DNA of 64,000 nt. It comes from Bacteroidaceae bacterium. GTDB lineage: Bacteria; Bacteroidota; Bacteroidia; Bacteroidales; Bacteroidaceae. Below are positions 8,220 to 16,595 of this stretch, piece by piece. The notes beneath the pieces were generated by a model, which saw only the letters and a program-made list of their open reading frames with translations, was not told the DNA's origin and did no database searches. The position numbers and the translations under genes are program-made. Position 1 is the first letter of the stretch; each line of letters opens with the position of its first letter. The DNA is taken from assembly GCA_902362375.1 (NCBI GenBank), contig CABIVS010000007.1:186001-250000 (forward strand). Reading direction: 5' to 3'.

Positions 8220-10483
8220 AAAGAATATTACTGACAGTTTGTGTGCTTGGTTGCACATTCTTTGCCAAAGCCAAAGACTGGACACAATATGTCAACCCGC
8301 TAATGGGTTCGCAGTCTACCTTCGAGTTATCAACAGGTAATACTTATCCGGCCATTGCCCGTCCCTGGGGAATGAACTTCTGGACTCCCCAAACTGGAAA
8401 AATGGGAGACGGGTGGCAATATACCTATACCGCTAATAAGATTCGTGGTTTCAAACAAACGCATCAACCCAGTCCATGGATTAATGACTACGGACAGTTC
8501 TCCATCATGCCAATAGTTGGCAAACCGGTGTTTGATGAAGAAAAGCGTGCCAGTTGGTTTGCGCATAAAGGAGAGATTGCCACTCCTTATTACTATAAAG
8601 TATATCTTGCAGAACATGATGTGGTCACTGAAATGGCACCGACAGAACGTGCTGTTCTCTTCCGTTTCACTTTCCCTGAAAACGATCACTCTTATGTTGT
8701 TGTAGATGCTTTTGATAAAGGTTCCTACATCAAAATAATCCCGGAAGAAAACAAGATTATCGGTTATACCACTCGCAACAGCGGTGGAGTTCCCGAAAAC
8801 TTCAAGAATTATTTTATCATTGAATTCGACAAGCCTTTCACTTATAAAGCTACAGTAGCCAATGGTAATCTGCAAGAAAACATAGCCGAACAGACTACTG
8901 ATCATGCCGGAGCTATTATCGGTTTCCAGACACAGAAAGGCGAACAAATACATGCCAGAATCGCCTCTTCTTTCATCAGCTTCGAACAGGCTGCCGCAAA
9001 TATGAAAGAACTGGGTAAAGACAATATCGAACAGGTAGCCAAGAAAGGAAAAGAAGCCTGGAATCAAGTTTTAGGTAAAATAGAAGTGGAAGGAGGCAAT
9101 CTTGACCAATACCGCACATTCTATTCTTGTCTGTATCGTTCATTGCTTTTCCCGCGCAAGTTCTATGAACTGGACGCCGCCGGACAACCGATTCATTACA
9201 GCCCGTACAACGGTCAAGTCCTGCCGGGATATATGTACACCGATACTGGTTTTTGGGACACATTCCGTTGCCTCTTCCCATTATTGAATATGATGTACCC
9301 TTCTGTCAACAAGGAAATGCAGGAAGGACTTATCAATACTTACAAAGAAAGTGGTTTCTTCCCCGAATGGGCAAGCCCCGGACACAGAGGTTGCATGGTT
9401 GGTAACAATTCAGCCTCCATCTTAGTAGATGCCTATATGAAAGGGGTAAAAGTAGACGACGTAAAGACTTTGTATGAGGGTTTGCTTCACGGCACAGAAA
9501 ACGTACATCCTGAAGTTTCTTCTACAGGGCGTCTGGGACACGAATTCTACAACAAATTGGGCTATGTTCCTTATGATGTGAAAATCAACGAGAACGCTGC
9601 CCGTACACTGGAATATGCATACGATGACTGGTGTATCTATAAACTGGCCAAAGAACTGAAACGTCCGAAAAAGGAAATCAACCTTTTCGCCAAGCGTGCC
9701 ATGAACTACAAAAATCTTTTCGACAAAGAATCTAAATTGATGCGCGGACGTAATGCGGACGGCACATTCCAGTCTCCATTCTCTCCGTTGAAATGGGGCG
9801 ATGCCTTTACAGAAGGAAATAGTTGGCACTACACTTGGTCAGTTTTCCATGATCCTCAAGGGCTTATCGACCTGATGGGCGGAAAGGATGAATTTATTAC
9901 TATGATGGATTCTGTCTTTGCCGTACCTCCCATTTTTGACGACAGCTACTATGGACAGGTGATTCACGAGATTCGTGAAATGACAGTAATGAATATGGGT
10001 AACTATGCACATGGTAACCAACCCATCCAGCATATGATTTATCTGTATGACTATGCCGGCCAACCCTGGAAAGCCCAATACTGGTTACGCCAAGTAATGG
10101 ACAGGATGTACACTCCGGGGCCTGACGGTTATTGCGGTGATGAAGACAACGGACAGACTTCCGCCTGGTATGTATTCTCCGCCCTGGGCTTCTATCCTGT
10201 TTGCCCGGGAACGGATGAGTATATCTTAGGTGCCCCACTGTTCAAGAAAGCAACTCTTCATTTTGAGAATGGCAATAGTTTAGTAATTGATGCCCCGAAC
10301 AATAGCAAAAAGAACTTCTATATCAACTCCATGAATTTCAATGGAACTGATTATACCAAGAATTATCTTCGTCACGAGGATTTATTCAAAGGTGGTACTA
10401 TCAAAGTAGACATGGACAACAAACCTAATCAGAATAGAGGAACAAAAGAAGAGGATATGCCTTATTCTTTTTCTAAGGAATAA
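8216..10483 (+). CDS. GH92 alpha-1,2-mannosidase (BT3990-like)
   Basis: Exo-alpha-mannosidase of 755 residues with a short signal peptide (cleavage likely after AKA, residue 19). The residue positions match those I recall for B. thetaiotaomicron BT3990, a structurally studied alpha-1,2-mannosidase: E533 as catalytic acid in TEGNSWHYTW, and D642 and D644 as the base pair in CGDEDNGQTSAW. H584-E585 in QVIHEIREM is tied to alpha-1,2 specificity. The neighbouring motif is YAHGNQPIQH, unlike the HGNEPSHH of most copies here. It is translationally coupled to the preceding GH92 and followed by a strong terminator. A paralogue with the same signature lies at 44131-46416. The substrate is most likely the outer alpha-1,2-mannose residues of high-mannose N-glycans. 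Confidence 0.97.
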   Translation: MKRILLTVCVLGCTFFAKAKDWTQYVNPLMGSQSTFELSTGNTYPAIARPWGMNFWTPQTGKMGDGWQYTYTANKIRGFKQTHQPSPWINDYGQFSIMPIVGKPVFDEEKRASWFAHKGEIATPYYYKVYLAEHDVVTEMAPTERAVLFRFTFPENDHSYVVVDAFDKGSYIKIIPEENKIIGYTTRNSGGVPENFKNYFIIEFDKPFTYKATVANGNLQENIAEQTTDHAGAIIGFQTQKGEQIHARIASSFISFEQAAANMKELGKDNIEQVAKKGKEAWNQVLGKIEVEGGNLDQYRTFYSCLYRSLLFPRKFYELDAAGQPIHYSPYNGQVLPGYMYTDTGFWDTFRCLFPLLNMMYPSVNKEMQEGLINTYKESGFFPEWASPGHRGCMVGNNSASILVDAYMKGVKVDDVKTLYEGLLHGTENVHPEVSSTGRLGHEFYNKLGYVPYDVKINENAARTLEYAYDDWCIYKLAKELKRPKKEINLFAKRAMNYKNLFDKESKLMRGRNADGTFQSPFSPLKWGDAFTEGNSWHYTWSVFHDPQGLIDLMGGKDEFITMMDSVFAVPPIFDDSYYGQVIHEIREMTVMNMGNYAHGNQPIQHMIYLYDYAGQPWKAQYWLRQVMDRMYTPGPDGYCGDEDNGQTSAWYVFSALGFYPVCPGTDEYILGAPLFKKATLHFENGNSLVIDAPNNSKKNFYINSMNFNGTDYTKNYLRHEDLFKGGTIKVDMDNKPNQNRGTKEEDMPYSFSKE

Positions 10484-10531
10484 AAGCCCTTAAGACATAA
10501 TAAAAGCCTATTTATCAAGATTCCAACTGAT

Positions 10532-10573
10532 AAAAACAGCCTGAAAGTATCTTTTTACTTTCAGGCTGTTTTT
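10532..10573. terminator. Strong intrinsic terminator after the GH92 operon
   Basis: An 18-base perfect stem (10532-10549 with 10556-10573, core AACAGCCTGAAAGTA) surrounds a 6-base loop and carries A- and T-runs on both sides. It ends the sigma/GH92 operon 49 bases after the stop codon and separates it from the following gene. Confidence 0.9.
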
Positions 10574-10597
10574 ATCTCCTCTTGATTACTTTTTCAC

Positions 10598-10605
10598 TAC
10601 CTTTG
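10598..10605 (+). promoter_or_regulatory. -7 promoter box before the DUF6078-like gene
   Basis: TACCTTTG matches TAnnTTTG, 20 bases before the ATG at 10625 and just after the terminator. This gene is therefore transcribed separately from the GH92 operon. No well-spaced -33 TTTG is visible. Confidence 0.5.
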
Positions 10606-10624
10606 CTCCCACAAACAATAATTC

Positions 10625-11065
10625 ATGAGCATGAAAGAAAAACTTGACTTTTCAGAAGTCCCTTATCAATACTCGATGTGCCTGAACCGACAATGTCCGA
10701 AAGCCGACACATGCCTTAGACAACTCGCCGAACAAAGTGTACCGGAAAAGGTCGAACATTGGACAATTATTAGTCCCAAGCGTTTAACTACTGTAGAAGG
10801 AGATTGCCCTTATTATCGTTCCAATATCAAAGCGCGCTATGCAAAAGGATTCATCGGCATCTTGGAAAGCCTGCCCCATAAACAAATGGAAAGTGTAATC
10901 ACACACCTAATGAGTTTTTTCAGTCGCAGAACCTATTACCGTGCCCGCAAAGGTGAACGTTTACTCTCTCCCGCCGAACAACAGCAAGTGCTGAATATCC
11001 TTAAGCATTGTGGTGTTTTACAACCACCTAAGTTCGATAAGTATATCGAAGCTTATGACTGGTAA
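10625..11065 (+). CDS. Conserved small cysteine-containing protein (DUF6078-like)
   Basis: A 146-residue protein with no signal peptide or membrane helix, so probably cytoplasmic. Its N-terminal third has several spaced cysteines (YSMCLNRQCPKADTCLRQL and, later, GDCPYYR), which could bind a metal. The rest is basic and helical (RRTYYRARKGERLLSP). It resembles the Bacteroidales family I know as DUF6078, but the function is unknown. It sits between the convergent halves of the mannan locus with its own -7 box and terminator, so it is probably a bystander or an insertion rather than a glycan enzyme. The start ATGAGCATGAAAG has two closely spaced methionines (10625 and 10631). Confidence 0.8.
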   Translation: MSMKEKLDFSEVPYQYSMCLNRQCPKADTCLRQLAEQSVPEKVEHWTIISPKRLTTVEGDCPYYRSNIKARYAKGFIGILESLPHKQMESVITHLMSFFSRRTYYRARKGERLLSPAEQQQVLNILKHCGVLQPPKFDKYIEAYDW

Positions 11066-11092
11066 CAAGCCTTAAATGCCATGACAGTGACA

Positions 11093-11175
11093 CCATATTG
11101 GCACAGTTGTGCCATCGAAGTGGCACGCTTGTGACAAGGCGATGGCACAGTCGTGCCACCACGGTGGCACAAATC
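11093..11175. repeat. Cluster of TGGCAC/GTGCCA dyads
   Basis: Two near-identical palindromes, TGGCACAGTTGTGCCA (11099-11114) and TGGCACAGTCGTGCCA (11143-11158), flank a third partial copy, GTGGCACGCTTGTGAC (from 11116). A fourth half copy, GGTGGCAC, lies near 11163-11170. The block is GC-rich compared with its surroundings and lies between the stop codon of the small gene and the shared terminator. It could fold as serial hairpins or bind a protein. No family was recognised. Confidence 0.7.
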
Positions 11176-11210
11176 ATTAAAACCAAGGATAGCTATTAAG
11201 AAGCAAAAGA

Positions 11211-11263
11211 AAAATCCTCCTGCTCTACCATTCTATATAAGTAAGGTAAAGCAAGAGGATTTT
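11211..11263. terminator. Bidirectional terminator between convergent genes
   Basis: AAAATCCTCCTGCTCTACC (11211-11229) pairs with 11245-11263 over 19 positions with two G-U-type mismatches, around a 15-base loop. A- and T-tracts lie on both sides. It can end transcription of the small plus-strand gene and of the minus-strand SusC operon. Confidence 0.85.
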
Positions 11264-11338
11264 GTCTAAAGATGATAAGCAATGAATAAAACAGCTTTAT
11301 TCTGCTGAACGATGCCGGATAGTAACGGCTTTATTTGT

Positions 11339-12841
11339 TTATTTATAAACAATAGTCGTTGCGTCATTTTTAGTTAGATTCGGAATCTCCTGGCCTTTTT
11401 TCAGATAAAGAGTTTTAACTTTATTACTACGGTTAGCATTTAAGGTCGTTAGCATTGGACATTCTGAAACATCAATAGAAGTCACATTGTCATAACTTTC
11501 GTACCATGAAATAATGCTTAAATCTAAAGATTCCAACTTACTGCTACTAAATTTAAGGCTTTCTGCATATGAATACGCATAAGTTCCCCCTGCATTAAAA
11601 CTGGGGATTGGATTATCTCCTAAATTATATTCTTCGCAATATCTCGCGTTACTTAATGATAATGATTTCACTTTATGTAAACCTGAAATATCAAGCTTCT
11701 TCATATTTGTGCAATATCCCAAACTTAATGAAGTGAGGTTCGGGAAATTTTCTATTCCCGTAAGATCCGTGAGTTGACTAGAATATGAACTATTTGACAA
11801 CGAAGTAGCATTGAGTCCTGCTTCTAAAATAATGCATTGAGAACCTGCAATTGAAAGAGCCCAATTATTTTTTACCACAAGCGCTCTAAGGTTTTGGTCC
11901 GGAATACTGACTAATTCAACGTCAGGATCCTTTTGTACTACAGCGATATCACTGGCTAACGTATTATTTGTATTAGTAATCCGGACAAGACCTCCACGTG
12001 TGTCTGTAGCACCACTAAGAGTATAAGTCAAAGTTACTGTTGTCAAGCCATCATCTCCTAATTGCGGTTGAGAAACCGATTGTTCGGTAATCCATTCGTC
12101 TCCTTGTACAATTGAAGCCGTATATTCAACATTATATCTTACCTTGAATGAAATGGTACGCGCTGAAAGATCATACATCAAAACGTCCGTTTCCGGAATA
12201 ATAGCTTCCGTTCGTTTTTGGTTTACATTGACGTTTACAGGGTTCGTAACAAGTGGACTTGAAATAGTGATGGTAGCAGAACGTTCTTTATAAGTTACAT
12301 TTTTTGCAGCTTTAAATGACAAGGTAACTTTACCACCAAAATCACTCCGTTTATCAAATGCCAACCATTCTTCACCCCCCTCGCTATAAGTAATGACAGG
12401 TTCAGCGATATTTGTATTGAGCTGAATTTGTATAGCATTTTCTTCTCTTGAAATCGACAAGTTATCATCAGAAAGTAAATCTATAATATAATCAGGCAAA
12501 GTTTCTACCTGCAAAGGTACTACAGCAGAACCTGTAAAGAATTTGAAAGTCGCCGTACGCTTCTCGTCCAGTGTATTAGGATCAATTGTAAAAGTGACTA
12601 CGTCACCATCTTTTCCTGACGTAACCGACGGGTGTGCCCAATCACATACACCCGCCAGTCTCCAATCTCCCGAGCTTGCCACTGTAACAGTAATGTTTCC
12701 TCCATTTTTATCAGTCTGGATAGTATTGGTAGACAATGAGATAGTAGCCTCACTCCCATTGATCGATTCATCATCATCGGAACACCCCCACAACATGGTA
12801 GCTGCCAACAATGTTATCATTATATTTTTTAGAAAGTCCAT
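11339..12841 (-). CDS. Surface lipoprotein with BACON repeats and leucine-rich tail (BT3988-like)
   Basis: A 500-residue lipoprotein with signal peptide and lipobox LWGC (Cys20), followed by SDDDES. This acidic run fits the Bacteroidetes surface-export signal. The first third holds a BACON-type beta-sandwich (about 30-115, with the typical ending TATFKFFTGSAVVPLQV), and two more related modules run to about 310. The C-terminal part (about 320-500) has leucine-rich-type repeats (LTDLTGIENFPNLTSLSL, MKKLDISGLHKVKSLSL). No catalytic motif is visible. As the last gene of the SusC operon and next to the GH18 enzyme, it is most likely a surface glycan- or glycoprotein-binding protein. BACON and LRR modules are usually binding or spacer folds. 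Confidence 0.88.
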   Translation of the reverse strand: MDFLKNIMITLLAATMLWGCSDDDESINGSEATISLSTNTIQTDKNGGNITVTVASSGDWRLAGVCDWAHPSVTSGKDGDVVTFTIDPNTLDEKRTATFKFFTGSAVVPLQVETLPDYIIDLLSDDNLSISREENAIQIQLNTNIAEPVITYSEGGEEWLAFDKRSDFGGKVTLSFKAAKNVTYKERSATITISSPLVTNPVNVNVNQKRTEAIIPETDVLMYDLSARTISFKVRYNVEYTASIVQGDEWITEQSVSQPQLGDDGLTTVTLTYTLSGATDTRGGLVRITNTNNTLASDIAVVQKDPDVELVSIPDQNLRALVVKNNWALSIAGSQCIILEAGLNATSLSNSSYSSQLTDLTGIENFPNLTSLSLGYCTNMKKLDISGLHKVKSLSLSNARYCEEYNLGDNPIPSFNAGGTYAYSYAESLKFSSSKLESLDLSIISWYESYDNVTSIDVSECPMLTTLNANRSNKVKTLYLKKGQEIPNLTKNDATTIVYK

Positions 12842-12876
12842 CTTTTTCTGTTTTTAAGGTGAAATATAAACTTCTG

Positions 12877-14292
12877 TTAGAGAGCCTTACGCTCTGTGCT
12901 ATTTTTACTGTAATAGTGGCTCGGGTAAACGAGTTCTTCGTCATACAATCCTCTACATACGCTCTGGCAACGAGATACCTGCGACCTATATAATGAAGGA
13001 TCAAGCGCAAAAAACATATAGTATCCATACCCGGCTTCTTTTTTAGAACGTGCCGTTGATTCACTTGAATTTCCGCTACCACGGCGAAGCTCAATCGACA
13101 TGCCGCCACATTGTTTCAGTGTCATACCAGTACCAGGGCTTGCAGAGCCTCCATAATCAGCTACAGCGTAATCACAATATTGACCGGGATCAACACCATC
13201 AATAATCTGAAGGCTATTTGAGTACATTGCTCCAAGATTGTAGAGCGAAACAATCTTTTCAGGCATCGCCAATTTGCACTCATACATTAACCGTGAACCT
13301 GCATAGGCAGACTGACTTGCAAGCCATGGATTAGATAAATCCGGTGAGCTTGAATATTCATCGTCAAAAGCAACACCATCCAGATTGTATGCACGACAAT
13401 AAGCTGCCAATTCCCGAGCAAACTCTTTAGCTCCCATATCCGAAAGTTGGGCTACTCCTGCTTCATCATGGTTACCTAAGATACTGATGATGACTTTCAT
13501 ACCAACCTTACGAAGTGGTTGTAGATATTTGTCATTATTGTCAAGCAAGAATTGAACATTTTCGTTGTTTGACAGATACACACGCTTCTTTTCAGGATCC
13601 CAGTTAATGTTAGCTGCAAAAAGCACTATATGATCAAAATAATACTTACCACTTTCTGTCAGAAACTCCAGTGCATTAAGTGGATTGGTATCATTAATCT
13701 CGAAGTAAAGTACCATCTGTACCGCATCTTTTCCTTTGTTGGTGTTAGGCTTGTTACGGTAATCTTGCACAAGAAGTACCATATGTTTGGATGATTCCGT
13801 CAATGTAACTCCTTCTGTTGTTGATGTAGCTGTCAAAGGAATGATATATGTTTCATCTTCTTTCATTCCTTCGAATGCGGTGAGAGTTACTTTTACACTC
13901 GGAGTATTTTTATCATCCGGCGCAAGCACAAAAGTACCATTATTGGCTATTTTGACGTTGGCTGCGGGAAAGGCTTTGAAATCAGTCTCATGGACAGCAT
14001 TATAAGTAGCCACATATGATTCATCAACAGCTATTTGAACATCTACTCCTTTTTGAGGAAGTTTGGATAGCCGAAACACTACGTTAGTACTGTGTTCATT
14101 GTCACGGAGCTCCACAACAGAACTGTTTTTATTAGTATTTTCATCCAGTAGTAAACCGTTTAACTGCGTGGATGTTAGATAAGGAGATTCATCAATCCTG
14201 CTTCCTACTACAATATCATCTTCACAAGATGTAAAAATTGTCATGGCAAACATTGCCAATGGCAGAAAACTATGTTTGATATTATTTATCAT
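12877..14292 (-). CDS. GH18 endo-beta-N-acetylglucosaminidase lipoprotein (BT3987-like)
   Basis: A 471-residue lipoprotein (lipobox FTSC, Cys23, followed by EDD, a surface-export type acidic run). The N-terminal domain (about 35-165) is of the BT_3987-like/DUF1735 type. The GH18 barrel follows (about 180-460). The catalytic strand reads LDGVAFDDEYS, with D310 and E312 as the substrate-assisted pair. BT3987 of B. thetaiotaomicron is reported, as I recall, with D312 and E314, so this copy is offset by two. The family cuts the GlcNAc-GlcNAc core of N-glycans, releasing high-mannose oligosaccharide at the cell surface for SusC/D import. It lies between LamG and BACON lipoprotein genes in the SusC operon. 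Confidence 0.95.
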   Translation of the reverse strand: MINNIKHSFLPLAMFAMTIFTSCEDDIVVGSRIDESPYLTSTQLNGLLLDENTNKNSSVVELRDNEHSTNVVFRLSKLPQKGVDVQIAVDESYVATYNAVHETDFKAFPAANVKIANNGTFVLAPDDKNTPSVKVTLTAFEGMKEDETYIIPLTATSTTEGVTLTESSKHMVLLVQDYRNKPNTNKGKDAVQMVLYFEINDTNPLNALEFLTESGKYYFDHIVLFAANINWDPEKKRVYLSNNENVQFLLDNNDKYLQPLRKVGMKVIISILGNHDEAGVAQLSDMGAKEFARELAAYCRAYNLDGVAFDDEYSSSPDLSNPWLASQSAYAGSRLMYECKLAMPEKIVSLYNLGAMYSNSLQIIDGVDPGQYCDYAVADYGGSASPGTGMTLKQCGGMSIELRRGSGNSSESTARSKKEAGYGYYMFFALDPSLYRSQVSRCQSVCRGLYDEELVYPSHYYSKNSTERKAL

Positions 14293-14313
14293 ATTCGAGA
14301 TTTTATGAGTTTA

Positions 14314-15480
14314 TTATTGAGGTAATGAGACGGACACCCAATTAGGTTCGTTTTCAATTGTCAAGTCATAGCCACTCGTACTGTAATCTTTTGCTACAGT
14401 TCCCGAGCCTTCGTTGAATTTCCAATAAGCGATAAGTCCTTCTGAATCAGGTTCTACTGTATAGAAATGATTGGCAGATTGGATTTCCTCTGCAGTAAGT
14501 ACCCGGTTCCAAATTCTAGCTTCAGAAACAACTCCATCAAAGTAACGGTCACTTGAGTAAGCGTAACCTACCCAAAAACAACGTGAACCATCTTCTTCAT
14601 TCGTATGTTTAGCTCCCAGATTAACGGAAGTTTTAGATACAGAGTCTGAAAGTTTCTCTACTCCATTGACATACACTTTAATGGCACCCCTATTAAAGGT
14701 AACAGCTAGATGATACCATTTGTCACTTTCAAACTGGAGATCTGTGCTTGTACAATTTCCGCCAGATGTAGCCACTTGTAATTGGTTGGATGGAACGCCA
14801 GCATCACCAAGGCGTAATAAGTAGTTACCTTCAATACCCATTAATGTATTTAATGTATTGGGGAACGAAGTAGCTTTGAACAAAATTTCCATTGTCTGCT
14901 CTGTCAAATTATTGAATTTAGAGTCATTATTAAAGTCGGGATAAGCACGATTTCGACTAATATTACATACTACGTTAATGAGCGATGCTCCGCGGAATAC
15001 GTAATAATATGTTTTGGCACTTTGTAATATCCCAATTCCCTCCACAGATTTAATAGTTACAGGTAGTACATAAGTTGTTTTGAGGTCAAGCTCGCCTGTA
15101 TTGGTGAATTCAATAAACACTTCAGGACTGACTATGCTACCGGACTTTATGCTTGTAGTAGTTTCAGGCATGGAATAGTGCTCTTCAGGCAGAAGTATTG
15201 CATTTTCATCATAATATGCCATTTTGTAAGTTGACAAAAGTTCAGGAGCGGGTGCCATAGTTACCATGATATCATGTTCTTCAGGCTTGGCTATAGCAAC
15301 GGAAATACCAGCTTCCACATTTGTATCACCAGCTTTAAAAAGTATTTCTTTAGTAAAGTTGGATGCTGAAATGAAAAGCTTGTTATCATAGTGTTGCTCG
15401 TTTTCATCATTATTCTGGCAACTGCCGAGAAATACCGAAAAACCGGCAAGGGCAGTGATTATTAGGTTGTTTAGTTTCAT
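14314..15480 (-). CDS. DUF1735 + LamG surface glycan-binding lipoprotein (BT3986-like)
   Basis: A 388-residue lipoprotein with lipobox LGSC (Cys21) followed by QNNDENE. The N-terminal part (about 30-165) resembles the DUF1735 domain of the GH18 neighbour. The C-terminal part (about 190-385) is a LamG/concanavalin-like jelly roll, shown by GNYLLRLGDAG, DKWYHLAVTFNRGAIKVYVN, DGVVSEARIWNRVLTAEEI and LIAYWKFNEGSG. No catalytic residues are recognisable. It is 21 bases upstream of the GH18 gene in the same operon. The inferred role is surface capture of glycan or glycoprotein alongside SusD. Confidence 0.9.
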   Translation of the reverse strand: MKLNNLIITALAGFSVFLGSCQNNDENEQHYDNKLFISASNFTKEILFKAGDTNVEAGISVAIAKPEEHDIMVTMAPAPELLSTYKMAYYDENAILLPEEHYSMPETTTSIKSGSIVSPEVFIEFTNTGELDLKTTYVLPVTIKSVEGIGILQSAKTYYYVFRGASLINVVCNISRNRAYPDFNNDSKFNNLTEQTMEILFKATSFPNTLNTLMGIEGNYLLRLGDAGVPSNQLQVATSGGNCTSTDLQFESDKWYHLAVTFNRGAIKVYVNGVEKLSDSVSKTSVNLGAKHTNEEDGSRCFWVGYAYSSDRYFDGVVSEARIWNRVLTAEEIQSANHFYTVEPDSEGLIAYWKFNEGSGTVAKDYSTSGYDLTIENEPNWVSVSLPQ

Positions 15481-15490
15481 AAGATGTTGT

Positions 15491-16567
15491 TTATTTAACG
15501 GTTGGACTCAATATATTAATGGCTTCTTTTATAGTCGGATAAATGTTGGCAACATTAAAGTAGTCTTTTTCCGCTGCATCAATCGAGATTCCTGCCTTGG
15601 TATAGTCAGAAGTTTTTGAGACAGCCCATTGAGCTGCTCCTATGATAGCAGACGAACCATCGCCTAGTTCCCCATTATAACTCCCTGAATTGGTAAGATA
15701 AGGAGTAGTCACCCCCATCACAAAGCGGTCAGTGGGCACATCCTTGGCAGATGCCATTAACACGAGATATGACATTTCATTTTGATTCTTGGCACCATGT
15801 GCATTGATAATAATATACTTACAATCAGCAAATAACTTCTTGTCGATAACATTTTGCGGAGAACCTTTGAAAATAATTGTTTTATCCATATTTGAAGCTT
15901 TCCAATTAGATACCACATCAAAAAATGCCGCTTGACGTGCTGTTTCAGCAGCTATTTCGCTTTCCTCAACCAGTGAATTAAGGTCAAAACCTGTATAGTT
16001 TGCTACAATTCCGTCTACTCCCAAAGCACTGCTTGCTGCAACTTGTTTAGCCACTTCATCCTTACAGTATTCAATAAAGCGTGTTGCATTATCAACAGGT
16101 TCTTCTTCTCCCTCATTCTCTGTTTCATCGGAAACAGTTTGTACATTGGCAGCTTCCTCATCAAGGATTTTTTTCCATGCACTTTCTATTTTATCGAAAT
16201 CTACCAAACCTAGCACTTTTGTACCTAACCGACGCACCTCTTCCATTTCAGATGCATTTACTTCGCTCACTTCCATGATATTATTCAAGCAAATGTAATC
16301 AATACTGTCGGGCATATCAGTAAGATGTTGGCTGCGCGAGGTTGGAATAGTGCTTACATTGTCAATTGAAGTAATCACAACCTGATGTTCTGATGTCTTG
16401 AATTCATTAAGAGACTTTACGTATTGGGCGTAAAGCTCAGGGTTCTGTTCCTCAATAGTCGGCGTATTTAGTTTAATACTTTCTACATCTGTCCAGTCGG
16501 AACAAGATGCTACAGCAACCAGTGTCATTGCAGAAAACAATGTTTTGAATATACTATTTCTCTTCAT
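15491..16567 (-). CDS. Catalytically dead GH18-like surface lipoprotein (BT3985-like)
   Basis: A 358-residue lipoprotein with lipobox VASC (Cys22), followed by SDWTDVE. The fold reads as a GH18 barrel: the strand equivalent to the DGxDxDxE catalytic signature is VDGIVANYTG, residues 184-193. Compared with an active DGIDFDYE, the three key acids are replaced by V188, N190 and T192, so hydrolysis is not expected. A short acidic insert (EEAANVQTVSDETENEGEE) lies before this strand. It sits directly after SusD and before the LamG protein, in the usual position of a surface glycan-binding protein. The inferred role is non-catalytic N-glycan binding by a retired endo-glycosidase scaffold. Confidence 0.85.
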   Translation of the reverse strand: MKRNSIFKTLFSAMTLVAVASCSDWTDVESIKLNTPTIEEQNPELYAQYVKSLNEFKTSEHQVVITSIDNVSTIPTSRSQHLTDMPDSIDYICLNNIMEVSEVNASEMEEVRRLGTKVLGLVDFDKIESAWKKILDEEAANVQTVSDETENEGEEEPVDNATRFIEYCKDEVAKQVAASSALGVDGIVANYTGFDLNSLVEESEIAAETARQAAFFDVVSNWKASNMDKTIIFKGSPQNVIDKKLFADCKYIIINAHGAKNQNEMSYLVLMASAKDVPTDRFVMGVTTPYLTNSGSYNGELGDGSSAIIGAAQWAVSKTSDYTKAGISIDAAEKDYFNVANIYPTIKEAINILSPTVK

Positions 16568-16595
16568 ATTCGTTCAATTTTCTTTTGATATATAA

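Noticed and set aside
10625..11065. Small Cys-containing gene as a member of the mannan locus
   Set aside because: Own promoter box and terminators on both sides, and no export signal; position alone does not support a glycan role.
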